From positions 1 through 48,769 of the forward strand of contig SFKI01000013.1 in the NCBI GenBank assembly GCA_004554775.1: 48,769 nucleotides of DNA, in the 5' to 3' direction. Shown one piece after another: positions 25,197 to 34,013 of the stretch; within the stretch, counting starts at the first letter, position 1; each line of letters begins with the position of its first letter. The notes beneath the pieces were generated by a model. The model was not told the DNA's origin. It made no database searches and was given only the letters and a program-made list of their open reading frames with translations. Origin of the DNA: Subdoligranulum variabile. Its GTDB lineage: Bacteria; Bacillota; Clostridia; Oscillospirales; Ruminococcaceae. The position numbers and the translations under genes are program-made.

Positions 25197-26531
25197 ATGG
25201 CAATTTTTACGGCGGCCATTGAACGGGCCAGCGACATTTTGTGGAACTCTCTGCTGTTGTTCCTGCTGGTCGGCACCGGCGTGTTTTTTACCATCCGGCT
25301 GCGGGGCGTACAGCTGCGCCGCTTTGGCAAGGGGTTCCACCGCGTGTTCGGCGGCTTTACGCTGCGCGGCAAAAAGGCCGATGACCAGGGCATGAGCAGC
25401 TTCCAGGCGCTGGCTACCGCCATTGCGGCCCAGGTGGGCACCGGCAACATCACCGGCTGCGCCACGGCGCTTGTCAGCGGCGGGCCGGGCGCACTGTTCT
25501 GGGTGTGGGTGTCGGCATTCTTCGGCATGGCGACGATCTACGCCGAGGCCGTGCTGGCCCAGCGTTACCGCACCACCGTCAACGGCAAAGTTACCGGCGG
25601 CCCGGCGTACTACATCCGCGCGGCGTTCAAGGGCACGTTCGGCAAGGTGCTGGCGGGCGTATTCTCGGTACTGATCATTCTGGCGCTGGGCTTCATGGGC
25701 AACATGGTGCAGTCCAACTCCATCGGTGATGCGTTCCACAACGCGTTCGGCATCAGCCATCTGGCCGTGGGCATTGTGGTGGCTGTGATCGCGGCGTTCA
25801 TCTTTTTGGGCGGCGTGCAGCGTATTGCCGCCGTTACCGAAAAGATCGTGCCCATCATGGCGGCGTTTTACATCCTGGGCTGCATCGTGATCTTGGTCAT
25901 GAACCACAAGGCCCTGCCCGGCGCGTTTGCGCAGATCTTTGTGCTGGCGTTCAACCCGCAGGCGATGGCTGGCGGCGTAGCCGGTGTGACCGTGCAGCAG
26001 GCCATGCGTTTTGGCGTGGCCCGCGGCCTGTTCTCGAACGAAGCTGGCATGGGCTCGACCCCGCACGCGCACGCTTTGGCCAAGGTCGACCACCCGCGTG
26101 AGCAGGGCGCCGTAGCGATCCTGGGCGTGTTCATCGACACCTTTGTGGTGCTGACCCTGACCGGCCTGGTGCTGATCACCTCCGGCCTGATCCCCGATGG
26201 GCTGACCGGCACTGCCCTAACGCAGGCGGCATTCAGCCAGGCGTTTGGCGGATTTGGCCCGGTATTCATTGCCATCTGCATGTTCTTCTTTGCGTTTTCT
26301 ACCATCATCGGGTGGTATTTCTTCGGTCAATCGAACTTTAAAGCCATGTTTGGCGAAAAAGCCCTGCCCGTTTACAGCGCCATTGTGGTGGTGTTTATTT
26401 TGGTCGGCTCCACGCTGAAGGTGGACCTTGTCTGGGCCATGGCGGACTTTTTCAACGGCCTGATGGCGGTGCCCAACCTGCTGGCCCTGCTGGCCCTGTC
26501 CGGCGTTGTGGCGGCCATTGATAAAGAATAA
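25197..26531 (+). CDS. Sodium:alanine/glycine symporter (AGCS family)
   Basis: This 444-residue transporter should take up alanine or glycine with sodium. It has about ten membrane spans and the family signatures SSFQALATAIAAQVGTGNITGCATAL, GGPGALFWVWVSAFFGMATIYAEAVLAQRYR and NEAGMGSTPHAHA. The ATG at 25197 has GAGGGG at 9 bp. Compared with some relatives it is slightly short at the C-terminus, ending LLALSGVVAAIDKE. It is a single gene with its own promoter and terminator. Confidence 0.94.
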   Translation: MAIFTAAIERASDILWNSLLLFLLVGTGVFFTIRLRGVQLRRFGKGFHRVFGGFTLRGKKADDQGMSSFQALATAIAAQVGTGNITGCATALVSGGPGALFWVWVSAFFGMATIYAEAVLAQRYRTTVNGKVTGGPAYYIRAAFKGTFGKVLAGVFSVLIILALGFMGNMVQSNSIGDAFHNAFGISHLAVGIVVAVIAAFIFLGGVQRIAAVTEKIVPIMAAFYILGCIVILVMNHKALPGAFAQIFVLAFNPQAMAGGVAGVTVQQAMRFGVARGLFSNEAGMGSTPHAHALAKVDHPREQGAVAILGVFIDTFVVLTLTGLVLITSGLIPDGLTGTALTQAAFSQAFGGFGPVFIAICMFFFAFSTIIGWYFFGQSNFKAMFGEKALPVYSAIVVVFILVGSTLKVDLVWAMADFFNGLMAVPNLLALLALSGVVAAIDKE

Positions 26532-26542
26532 GTTGTTCATTT

Positions 26543-26578
26543 GGGGAGCGGCCTTTCTGCAGCCGCTCTCTTTTTTTA
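26543..26578 (+). terminator. Terminator of the symporter gene
   Basis: GAGCGGC and GCCGCTC form a stem with a 9-nt loop, followed by seven Ts. Confidence 0.85.
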
Positions 26579-26646
26579 CCCTCTTTGTCACAAAACCGCG
26601 CCCGGCGGCGTTATAAGGGTGAAAACCACACGAAAGGAGGCCCGCC

Positions 26647-27129
26647 ATGCAGACAGAACAGGATCTGGAACAACTGGTCCGCGCCTACACCCCCGCACTA
26701 CTGCGCTACTGCACCGGCATTCTGGGCAATGAGCACGACGCCCAGGACGCCGTGCAGAAAACGTTTATCAAAGCCTGGCAGCGCCGTTACACCCTGCGCG
26801 ATGGGGAAAACAACACCCGCGCCTGGCTGTACCGCATCGCCTACCGCACAGCGCTGGACATGCTACGCGCGGCCAAACGTGCCGCCAGCTACTCTACCCC
26901 GCAGCCGCTGGAGCAGGACCCCGGCATCAGCGACGAACTGCGCGCCGAACTCAATACGCTGTCTCCTTTGGACCGCGCGCTGGTGCTGGAGCGCGTGCTG
27001 GACAGCATGGACTATGCCGCGCTGGCACGCATCCACGGGGTCCCGGCGCCGTACTTACGCACCCGCTACAGCCGGGCCAAGGCCAAACTGGCCGCCATTT
27101 TACAGGAGGGTGAACACGATGACCTTTGA
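26647..27129 (+). CDS. ECF RNA polymerase sigma factor (second of two)
   Basis: This 160-residue ECF sigma factor has region 2 in residues about 8-75 (YTPALLRYCTGILGNEHDAQDAVQKTFIKAWQ, then NNTRAWLYRIAYRTALDMLRAAKR). Region 4 is at about 105-150, with MDYAALARIHGVPAPYLRTRYSRAKAKL as the DNA-binding helices. The ATG at 26647 has AAAGGAGG. Its end overlaps the next gene by 11 bp, the usual sigma/anti-sigma arrangement. It is not closely similar to the sigma factor at 16773-17306, so the two probably serve different stresses. Confidence 0.92.
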   Translation: MQTEQDLEQLVRAYTPALLRYCTGILGNEHDAQDAVQKTFIKAWQRRYTLRDGENNTRAWLYRIAYRTALDMLRAAKRAASYSTPQPLEQDPGISDELRAELNTLSPLDRALVLERVLDSMDYAALARIHGVPAPYLRTRYSRAKAKLAAILQEGEHDDL

Positions 27130-28093
27130 CCGCGACGAACAATTTTTGCACGAGAAACTCTCCTCCGAGCTGCACCCTGCCCCGGTGGACCTGTGGCCTA
27201 CGGTGGCCGAAGCACTGCCCACAAAGCCGCATCACCGCCACTTGTGGCTGTGTCTGGCTGCGCCGCTGCTGATCGCTGCCGGGGTAGCTGCCACGGGCGC
27301 GCAGTTTACCGACCTGCGCGCAAACCCTCGCCCCAGCTTTGCGCCCGACGCCACCGCCGGGTATGCCATCAGCTACGAGCGGCAGTATTATACTTTGCCC
27401 GATACCCTGTGGACCGGAATGCAGGCAAACCATAATTTGGAAGCAGCTGCGGACGGGACCCGCCCCGCCGGGGGGATCATGCACAGGCGCATTTATCCCA
27501 ACAACCACGATAAGCAGAACATCTACAGCAAAGCCGCCCGCGGGTACGAAACCTGGTCTGCCATGGCCGAAGCCACCGGCCTGCCGCTGGCGGAAAACAG
27601 CGTGCTCGATGCAGGCGAATCTGAACCCGCCGTGCAGCTGTTTACCAGAATCACAGCGGACCCCGGCTATTGGGAAGAAGGCTCCATGGCCCAGGTCGGA
27701 TTCATCCCGGTTGGCAAAGAGACTCCCGAGAAGCTGTTTTTAAAGCGGATGGACAATCTGGACAGCCCGGACGGCCGTCGCTACGAAATAGAGCTGATGG
27801 CGCTCGCTTACCTGGGGGATGCCCCTGCCGAGACCGCCGCCGAAACCTATTTGAGTAAAAAAGCCGGGTTGACCTGGGATTGCGAACCCTACGAGATGCC
27901 CAACGGCTGCACCGCCCTGCTGCCGCTGTGCAGCAGCAATCCCACCAGTTACACCTGGTACAGTACCTGGGCCTTTTTTGAAAAGGACGGTATTTTGTAC
28001 CAGCTGGGCTGCACAGCGGTATCCGGGTATTTTAGCAGCGGCCTGGAAGAAGACCGGGCAATGCTAAGATATGTGTTGGATGGGTTTGCATGA
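27119..28093 (+). CDS. Single-span membrane protein, probable regulator of the second ECF sigma factor
   Basis: The product is 324 residues. A cytoplasmic head of about 38 residues (MTFDRDEQFLHEKLSSELHP) resembles the sigma-binding part of anti-sigma factors but has no zinc motif. One span (about 41-60, LWLCLAAPLLIAAGVAATGA) follows, then an outer domain of about 260 residues with a cysteine pair region and many aromatic residues. The ATG at 27119 has AGGAGGG and overlaps the sigma gene; the same frame is open far upstream, but that part only overlaps the sigma gene. Anti-sigma function is inferred from position, and the outer domain could be the stress sensor. Confidence 0.75.
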   Translation: MTFDRDEQFLHEKLSSELHPAPVDLWPTVAEALPTKPHHRHLWLCLAAPLLIAAGVAATGAQFTDLRANPRPSFAPDATAGYAISYERQYYTLPDTLWTGMQANHNLEAAADGTRPAGGIMHRRIYPNNHDKQNIYSKAARGYETWSAMAEATGLPLAENSVLDAGESEPAVQLFTRITADPGYWEEGSMAQVGFIPVGKETPEKLFLKRMDNLDSPDGRRYEIELMALAYLGDAPAETAAETYLSKKAGLTWDCEPYEMPNGCTALLPLCSSNPTSYTWYSTWAFFEKDGILYQLGCTAVSGYFSSGLEEDRAMLRYVLDGFA

Positions 28094-28103
28094 CGCCAGC
28101 ACC

Positions 28104-28301
28104 AAAGGCCCCCTTGTGCAAAGGGTGACTCCCCACAGTGTGGGGAGATGTCGCGCAGCGACAGAAGGGTCCGGCCGCGTAAGCGGTGTCAGCGAAGCGG
28201 CCTGGGGGATTGTGACCTTACCCGTATATCGGCCTACCCTCGCAAGGCCACAATCCCTCCGCCCCTTCGGGGCACCTCCCTTTACACAAGGGAGGCTTTT
28301 T
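28104..28301. repeat. Long palindromic intergenic repeat (copy 3, about 200 bp)
   Basis: Ends AAAGGCCCCCTTGTGCAAAGGG and CCCTTTACACAAGGGAGGCTTTT form imperfect terminal inverted repeats. The interior has further hairpins (CTCCCCACAGTGTGGGGAG, GTCGCGCAGCGAC and an imperfect CCGGCCGC / GCGGCCTGG pair). No protein is encoded. It separates the ECF unit from the PPK2 promoter. Confidence 0.7.
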
Positions 28302-28314
28302 TACGTCCATACAG

Positions 28315-28343
28315 TTGCACCCACACTCAAAAACGGGTATACT
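28315..28343 (+). promoter_or_regulatory. Promoter of the PPK2/glycosyltransferase operon
   Basis: TTGCAC (28315-28320), 17 bp, TATACT (28338-28343), about 35 bp before the ATG at 28378. AGGGAGGGC is the ribosome site. Confidence 0.78.
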
Positions 28344-28377
28344 ATAAATAAGTATACTTTGCAGGGAGGGCAACTGA

Positions 28378-29253
28378 ATGAAAGCGGATTCGTACCGTTT
28401 TGACGGCAGCGAGAAATGCCGTTTGGACAAACTGGCTACCAACAGCAAGACCGATGGGGTCGACAAAGAAAAGATCCTGGCCAAAACCGCCGAAAACCTG
28501 CAAAAAATGGCCGCTTTGCAGGATGCTTTTTACGCCGATGGACGCGAAGGGCTGATCTTCGTCTTGCAGGCCATGGACGCTGCGGGCAAGGACAGCACCA
28601 TCAAACACGTGATGTCCGGCCTGAACCCCCAGGGTGTGCAGGTGACAAGTTTTAAACAGCCCAACAGCGAAGAGTTGAAGCATGACTTTCTCTGGCGCGT
28701 CAACAAGGCGCTGCCCGCGCGCGGGTCGATTGCCATTTTCAACCGCAGCTATTACGAGGATGTGCTGGTGGTGCAGCTGCACGACCTGCAAAAAGGCTAC
28801 CAGATGGCCCCGCGCGTGCTGGAACAGGACAAGGGCAAATTCTTTACCCAGCGCTACCGCCAGATCTGCCACTATGAGCAGTACCTGTACGAAAACAGTT
28901 ACCGCGTGGTCAAGATCTTTTTGCATGTATCCAAGGGCGAGCAGAAGAAGCGCTTTTTAGAGCGTATCGACACACCCGCCAAGAACTGGAAGTTTTCGGC
29001 CAGCGACCTGGCCGAGCGCGCCTATTTTGACGACTACCAGCACCTGTACGAGCAGGTCATCGACGCTACCGCCACCAAAGAGGCCCCGTGGTACGCCCTG
29101 CCCGCCGACCAGAAATGGTATACCCGGTATCTCGTGAGTGAAATTGTCGTGGACGCGCTGGAACATACCAGCCACGACTACCCCACCCTAACCGCCGAAG
29201 CACAGCAGAACTTGCAGGACTGCCGCACCCGATTGGAGGCTGAGAACAGCTGA
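28378..29253 (+). CDS. PPK2-family polyphosphate kinase
   Basis: The 291-residue enzyme should transfer phosphate between polyphosphate and a nucleoside mono- or diphosphate. The Walker A motif is DAAGKDS (67-73), the conserved SFKQPNSEEL follows, and the Walker B/lid region has FNRSYYEDVLVV (about 121-132). RFLERIDTPAKNWKFSASDLAERAYFDDY is a late family motif. The short one-domain form is class I or III; the substrate class cannot be told by eye. Its stop overlaps the start of the first glycosyltransferase, so it leads that operon and could supply nucleotide triphosphates for sugar activation, which is an inference. Confidence 0.9.
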   Translation: MKADSYRFDGSEKCRLDKLATNSKTDGVDKEKILAKTAENLQKMAALQDAFYADGREGLIFVLQAMDAAGKDSTIKHVMSGLNPQGVQVTSFKQPNSEELKHDFLWRVNKALPARGSIAIFNRSYYEDVLVVQLHDLQKGYQMAPRVLEQDKGKFFTQRYRQICHYEQYLYENSYRVVKIFLHVSKGEQKKRFLERIDTPAKNWKFSASDLAERAYFDDYQHLYEQVIDATATKEAPWYALPADQKWYTRYLVSEIVVDALEHTSHDYPTLTAEAQQNLQDCRTRLEAENS

Positions 29254-30368
29254 TGGCACCCATCCGCATTTTACAGATCATGCCCGCCATGGACGCCGGC
29301 GGCATGGAGACCTTTGTGATGAACGTCTACCGCACCATCGACCGCGATCAGGTGCAGTTCGACTTTTTGTATCATTACGATAAGCCGTGCTTTTTTGACA
29401 ATGAGATCCGCACATTGGGCGGCAGCATCTACAAGCTGACCGTGCGGCAGGACAATAACCTGCCCCGCTACCTGCGCGAACTGCGCGCACTGTTCGCCGC
29501 CCACCCGGAGTGGCGCATTATCCACGGCCACTACAGCGGGTTTGGCATGTTTTACAATCCCGTGGCACGCCGGGCGGGCATCCCCGTGCGGGTGGGCCAC
29601 AGCCACAACACCGCCTATGAGCCGAACCTGGTCGGGCAGCTGGACAGGCTGATGAGCAGCCGCTTCAGCGCGGGCCTGACCGACCGCTTTGCTTGCAGTC
29701 AGAAGGCTGGGGAAATGCTGTTTGGGCAAAGCCCGTTTACTGTGCTGCCCAACGGCATCGACACCGCCCGGTTTGCCGCGCGTGATGCCCAGCGCCGTGC
29801 GCTGCTGCGCGGGGAGTTGGGCGTAGCCGATAACGAGATTTTGTTCGGGCACGTGGGGCGGTTCTCAGCCCAGAAAAACCACCCTGGGCTGTTAAAAATT
29901 TTTGCTGCCGTGCGCACCCGCCTACCCAAAGCCCGCCTGGTGCTGCTGGGCGGCGGCGAGCCGGGCTACATAGAAGAGATGCAGAATTTAGCCCGCAGCT
30001 TGGGGCTTGGCGACAGCGTGATCTTTGCCGGGGTGCGCAGCAACATGCAGGGCTTTTATGACGCGATGGACGCTTTTTTGCTGCCCAGCCTGTTTGAAGG
30101 CCTGCCCGTGGTGCTGGTGGAAGCCCAGACCGCCGGGCTGCCCTGCTTTGTGGCCGACACCGTAGACAAGGGCGCAGCCTTTACCGACCGCGTACGCTTT
30201 TTGCCGCTGCACGATGAAGCCGCCTGGGCGAACACGATTGCCGGGGCCAGCCTGCGCCGCGACCCCGATGCCCGCCGCAAGGCCGTGGACGCCGGGTATG
30301 ACATCCACCACAGTGCCGAGATTTTGCAGGCGTTTTATCTGCGCCGCTATGCCGAGGTGACACAATGA
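29253..30368 (+). CDS. Glycosyltransferase, GT4-like (cluster gene 1)
   Basis: The product is 371 residues with a GT-B fold. The N-terminal half starts RILQIMPAMDAGGMETFVMNVYR, typical of capsule and exopolysaccharide transferases of the EpsF kind. The C-terminal half has HVGRFSAQKNHPGLL (about 200-214) and the E-x7-E nucleotide-sugar motif with Glu282 and Glu290 in FEGLPVVLVEA. It should add a sugar, retaining the anomeric form, to a lipid-linked acceptor at the inner membrane face. The ATG overlaps the PPK2 stop by 1 bp and the next gene overlaps its end by 4 bp. Confidence 0.9.
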   Translation: MAPIRILQIMPAMDAGGMETFVMNVYRTIDRDQVQFDFLYHYDKPCFFDNEIRTLGGSIYKLTVRQDNNLPRYLRELRALFAAHPEWRIIHGHYSGFGMFYNPVARRAGIPVRVGHSHNTAYEPNLVGQLDRLMSSRFSAGLTDRFACSQKAGEMLFGQSPFTVLPNGIDTARFAARDAQRRALLRGELGVADNEILFGHVGRFSAQKNHPGLLKIFAAVRTRLPKARLVLLGGGEPGYIEEMQNLARSLGLGDSVIFAGVRSNMQGFYDAMDAFLLPSLFEGLPVVLVEAQTAGLPCFVADTVDKGAAFTDRVRFLPLHDEAAWANTIAGASLRRDPDARRKAVDAGYDIHHSAEILQAFYLRRYAEVTQ

Positions 30369-31369
30369 GCGCCCCGGCCTGCACCATTGCGGTGATCGTG
30401 CCCGTGCACAACGCAGCGCGCTACCTGCCGGACTGCCTGGAATCCATCGCAGCCCAGCAGTTTGATGATTTCTGCTGCATTCTGGTGGACGACGGCTCAC
30501 AGGATGAATCGCCGGTGCTGTGCGACAACATGGCCTCCGGGGATGCACGGTTTACCGTCATCCACCAGCCGCAGCGCGGGGTAAGCGCAGCGCGCACCGC
30601 CGGGCTGCGCCGCGCACTGGAGATCGGTGCCGGGTGGATCGCGTTCTGCGATGCGGACGACCTGTACCATCCCGCGTTTCTTGCCACCTTATATAAGGCC
30701 GTGCAGGAGACCGGCCTGCCGCTGGCCTGCTGCCGGTACGATACCTTTGCCGATGCCGTGCCCGCCGAGGCTGCGCCGCCCGCCGCCGTAAAGCGGCTGG
30801 ACGGGCCCGCGCATCTGGACGCACTGCTGCACGACCACGCCGTGGACTACGGCCTGTGGAACAAGCTGTACGCGGCTACCCTGCTGACCCCCGCGATGCT
30901 GGACAACGACCTTGCCTACAACGAGGATCTGCTTGCCAACTGGCAGGCGTTTTGTGCCGCACCCGGCTGCGCTTTTTGCGATTACGCGGGCTACCACTAC
31001 CGCCAGCATGCCGACAGCGCCAGCCGCCGGGGCCTGCCGCCGCAAAGCCTGGACGACCAGCGCCGCGCTGCCGCCCTGATACGCGGCAGTGTGCCCCCGC
31101 AGTGGCCCGCCTTGCAGCAAAGCGCCAACGCGTTTTATTATGAAAAGCTCGTGTATCTTGCCAGCATGATTTTGCGCCGCGCTGATATCATGCCCTACCG
31201 TGTGCAGCTGGGCGAACTGCGCATTGGCATTACGGCGGGGCTGAACGACCGCCAGCTGGGGCGCAACCCGCAGCTGCCGTTTGCCATTAAGGCATCGGCC
31301 TGGGCCACCGTGCACGCCCCCAAACTGTGGCGCTGGGTGTGCCGCAACTTTTTGAAAGATCGACAGTAA
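30365..31369 (+). CDS. Glycosyltransferase family 2 (cluster gene 2)
   Basis: The product is 334 residues. The GT-A domain begins AVIVPVHNAARYLPDCLESI, then has ILVDDGSQDES (Asp42-Asp43) and the metal-binding DADD (96-99) in AFCDADDLYHPAF. A second conserved stretch, DYGLWNKLYAATLL, lies near 157-170. The C-terminal third is helical and variable. It is an inverting transferase for a surface glycan; donor and acceptor cannot be inferred. It overlaps the gene on each side by a few bases. Confidence 0.9.
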   Translation: MSAPACTIAVIVPVHNAARYLPDCLESIAAQQFDDFCCILVDDGSQDESPVLCDNMASGDARFTVIHQPQRGVSAARTAGLRRALEIGAGWIAFCDADDLYHPAFLATLYKAVQETGLPLACCRYDTFADAVPAEAAPPAAVKRLDGPAHLDALLHDHAVDYGLWNKLYAATLLTPAMLDNDLAYNEDLLANWQAFCAAPGCAFCDYAGYHYRQHADSASRRGLPPQSLDDQRRAAALIRGSVPPQWPALQQSANAFYYEKLVYLASMILRRADIMPYRVQLGELRIGITAGLNDRQLGRNPQLPFAIKASAWATVHAPKLWRWVCRNFLKDRQ

Positions 31370-32583
31370 TGCGTATTTTATTTGTACTAGACCGGGTCGA
31401 AAATCCCGCCAGCGCCAACGCGCAGCTGGCCTGCCGCCTGGCTGAAGAATTGTTGCAGCAGGGGCACACCATTCACCTGTTAGAGCTGTGGGACGGCGAG
31501 ACCCCGCCCCCTGCGCCGCCCGCTGGGGCCAGCCAGCACACGCTGCCTTTTGCCGACGAACGGCTGATGAACCGCGCCCTGGAAAACGGTGCCAAGACCG
31601 GCAGCCCGGTGCCGCTGCGCCTGCTGCGGCTGGCCGCGCACCCCACGGCCGTGGCGGCGGCGTTCCGCCAGCTGGTGCTGCATAACCCCCGCCGCACGGT
31701 GGACAGCCGCCGCAAGATCGAACGGCTGGACGCGGAATTTCACTTTGATGCGGTGTGCGCCGTCTGCGCGCCCTACCGCACGGCCTTTGCGCTGGAAACC
31801 GCGCAGATCAGCGGCAAAAAGCTGCTGTGGCAGCTGGACCCCTACGCCAGCAACAAAGATTACACGGCCCCGGGCGGGTACGCGCGGGAGGGGCAGCTTT
31901 TGCAGGCCATCGACACCGCGTTCATCACACCGCAGGCTCTGCCGGATTACGAGGGCGGGCCACTTTCCGCCTGGCGCGATAAGGTACAGGTACTGGGCTT
32001 CCCGGTGTTGCTGCCGGGCGGGCCTGTGCCGCCGCATACGGGGCTGCGCTGCGTATTTTGCGGCAGTTTGTACCCCACCCTGCGGGAACCGGATTTTGCA
32101 CTGAAGCTCTTCACCGCGCTGAACGCCCCCGACCTGACCCTGACAATGGCGGGCCGTGGGTGGGGGCCGTTTGAAGCCGCCGCCCAGGAGGCGCAGGCGG
32201 TTTTGGGCGCGCGCTTCACCCGCCCCGGACTGCTGCCGCCTGCCGAGGCCGCCACGCTGGAGGCCGGGGCCGATATCTTGTTGAGCCTTGGCAACGCGTT
32301 TGACAACCAGATGCCGAGCAAGCTGTTCAGCTACCTGGGCACGGGCAAGCCGCTTTTGCACCTGGCCGTGACCGACACCGACCCCACCCTGCCCTACCTG
32401 GCCCGTTATCCGCTGGCGCTGGTGCTGCACGAAAAAGACGGCGCAACGCCGGAAGTTATTGCCGCCCTGCGCCGCTGGCTGACCGACGTACAGGGCAAAC
32501 AGTTGCCGTATGCGCAGGTAGCCGCCCTCTACCCGGAGTTTACGCCGGGCGTGGTGGCGCAGATGTTTGTGGCGCGGATCTAA
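31369..32583 (+). CDS. GT-B-type glycosyltransferase-like protein (cluster gene 3)
   Basis: The product is 404 residues. The N-terminus MRILFVLDRVENPASANAQLACRLAEELLQQGH is a Rossmann strand-loop-helix as in GT-B enzymes. The C-terminal half has MPSKLFSYLGTGKPLLHL, which resembles the donor-site region of polysaccharide transferases, but the usual E-x7-E is not clear. The start at 31369 is the ATG that overlaps the previous TAA; upstream codons in the frame lie within gene 2. It is the last gene before a repeat at 32601. Assignment to a precise family is uncertain. Confidence 0.75.
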   Translation: MRILFVLDRVENPASANAQLACRLAEELLQQGHTIHLLELWDGETPPPAPPAGASQHTLPFADERLMNRALENGAKTGSPVPLRLLRLAAHPTAVAAAFRQLVLHNPRRTVDSRRKIERLDAEFHFDAVCAVCAPYRTAFALETAQISGKKLLWQLDPYASNKDYTAPGGYAREGQLLQAIDTAFITPQALPDYEGGPLSAWRDKVQVLGFPVLLPGGPVPPHTGLRCVFCGSLYPTLREPDFALKLFTALNAPDLTLTMAGRGWGPFEAAAQEAQAVLGARFTRPGLLPPAEAATLEAGADILLSLGNAFDNQMPSKLFSYLGTGKPLLHLAVTDTDPTLPYLARYPLALVLHEKDGATPEVIAALRRWLTDVQGKQLPYAQVAALYPEFTPGVVAQMFVARI

Positions 32584-32600
32584 TATGTATAGCACCGCTC

Positions 32601-32709
32601 TTTGGCTCCCTCTGTGAGGGAGAGAGTCTAACGATTGCTCAAGGCTTCGGTCAAGAGCTTTGCTCTCCCCCACCCGCTTCGCGGGAGCCCCCCTCACAGA
32701 GGGGCCATA
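32601..32709. repeat. Palindromic intergenic repeat inside the glycosyltransferase run (copy 4)
   Basis: GGCTCCCTCTGTGAGGG and CCCTCACAGAGGGGCC form terminal inverted repeats, with smaller inner hairpins (CCGCTTCGCGG). It may end part of the transcripts from the PPK2 promoter, so the downstream genes could be expressed at another level. Confidence 0.72.
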
Positions 32710-32738
32710 CCTCATCCCATGAAAGGAACACACTCCTT

Positions 32739-34013
32739 ATGCACATCCTTTGGCTTGTAAAAACTGTATTGCCGCAGGCGGCGGCTGCCTGCGGGCTGGC
32801 GGGGGCCAGCGATGTAAGCGGCAGCTGGCTGACCGGCCAGCTGGCAGCGCTACGCCCGCATGGCGAACTGCACCTGACCGTTGCCTGCACCGATGCCCGC
32901 CAAAAGGCCGCCTTGCAGGGTGAACAGGACGGCGTTGCCTACCGCATCCTGCCCGGGGCGGACGGTTTTGCCGCCCTGCTGCAAGCAGAACAGCCCGACC
33001 TTGTGCATATCTGGGGCACCGAGTATCCCGAAGCTTCCGCGATGCAATCCGCTGCCGCCAGTGCCGGCCTGCCCGTGCTTATCAGCATCCAGGGCGTGAT
33101 GCGGGACTGCGCGGTGCATCTGTGCGACGGCGTGCCTGACGCCTACCGCCGTTCCGGCAGCGTGTGGCACGCGATCGACAAAGTTATCCCCGGCGAACTG
33201 CTTGACAATATGCAGGCCAATTTTAACGCGCTGGCACAGAAGGAAGCCACCGTTCTGGGCCAGGCTCGCCATGTCACCGGCCGCACCAGCTTTGACCGTT
33301 GTGCCGCCGCCGACCTGGCCCCCGCCGCACATTACTACCCCTGCAACGAAACGCTGCGCCCGCCGTTTTACACGGGGGCGCTGTGGCACGCACGGGAGTT
33401 TGGCCGCGCACCGGTGTTGTTTTTGCCGCAGGGCAACTATCCGCTGAAAAACCTGCACACAGTCATCCGGGCGCTGCCCGCCGTGCGCCAGCGGTTCCCG
33501 GGCGCTACCCTGCACATTGCGGGCTGGGCCCCGCTGGACAAGGGCCCGCTGCTGCGGCCCATCATTGACCGCATGTTCCCGTATAAGCTCTACTGCAAGC
33601 GGCTGGCCGCACAGCTGGGCGTGGCTGATGCACTGCACTACACCGGCCCGCTGGACGCCGCCGCCATGCGGCAGGCGTATCTGGAGGGGGATGTATTTTT
33701 GCTGCCCTCCAGCTGTGAGAACAGCCCCAACAGCCTGGGAGAAGCCATGCTGCTGGGCATGCCGTGCGTGGCCAGCAACGCCGGGGGCATCCCGGACATG
33801 CTGGCCGATGGGCGCGAGGGCCTTATTTATGGCGAAAGCCAGGACGCTGACGCCCTGGCCCGCTGCCTGCTGCAAGTGCTGACTGCCCCGGACGGCGGCA
33901 CTGCCTTGGGCCAGGCGGCCCGCGCCCGTGCGCTGCACACCCACGATGCCGCCGCCAACGCCGCCGCGCTGGTAGGCATTTACCAGACGATTCTTAAGGG
34001 GGATGCACCGTGA
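32739..34013 (+). CDS. Glycosyltransferase, GT4-like (cluster gene 4)
   Basis: The product is 424 residues. The N-terminal domain is MHILWLVKTVLPQAAAACGL and carries the acceptor-side helices. The C-terminal domain has the FLPQGNYPLKNLHTVIRALP segment (which begins the donor domain) and the E-x7-E motif ENSPNSLGE in LLPSSCENSPNSLGEAMLLGMPCVASNAGG. It should be a retaining transferase with a nucleotide-sugar donor. The ATG at 32739 follows the weak site AAAGGAAC. It overlaps the next gene by 4 bp. Confidence 0.9.
   Translation: MHILWLVKTVLPQAAAACGLAGASDVSGSWLTGQLAALRPHGELHLTVACTDARQKAALQGEQDGVAYRILPGADGFAALLQAEQPDLVHIWGTEYPEASAMQSAAASAGLPVLISIQGVMRDCAVHLCDGVPDAYRRSGSVWHAIDKVIPGELLDNMQANFNALAQKEATVLGQARHVTGRTSFDRCAAADLAPAAHYYPCNETLRPPFYTGALWHAREFGRAPVLFLPQGNYPLKNLHTVIRALPAVRQRFPGATLHIAGWAPLDKGPLLRPIIDRMFPYKLYCKRLAAQLGVADALHYTGPLDAAAMRQAYLEGDVFLLPSSCENSPNSLGEAMLLGMPCVASNAGGIPDMLADGREGLIYGESQDADALARCLLQVLTAPDGGTALGQAARARALHTHDAAANAAALVGIYQTILKGDAP

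Noticed and set aside
26585..27118. Upstream extension of the gene at 27119 into one 502-codon frame
   Set aside because: This part overlaps the ECF sigma gene in another frame, has no domain, and the ATG at 27119 has a proper ribosome site.
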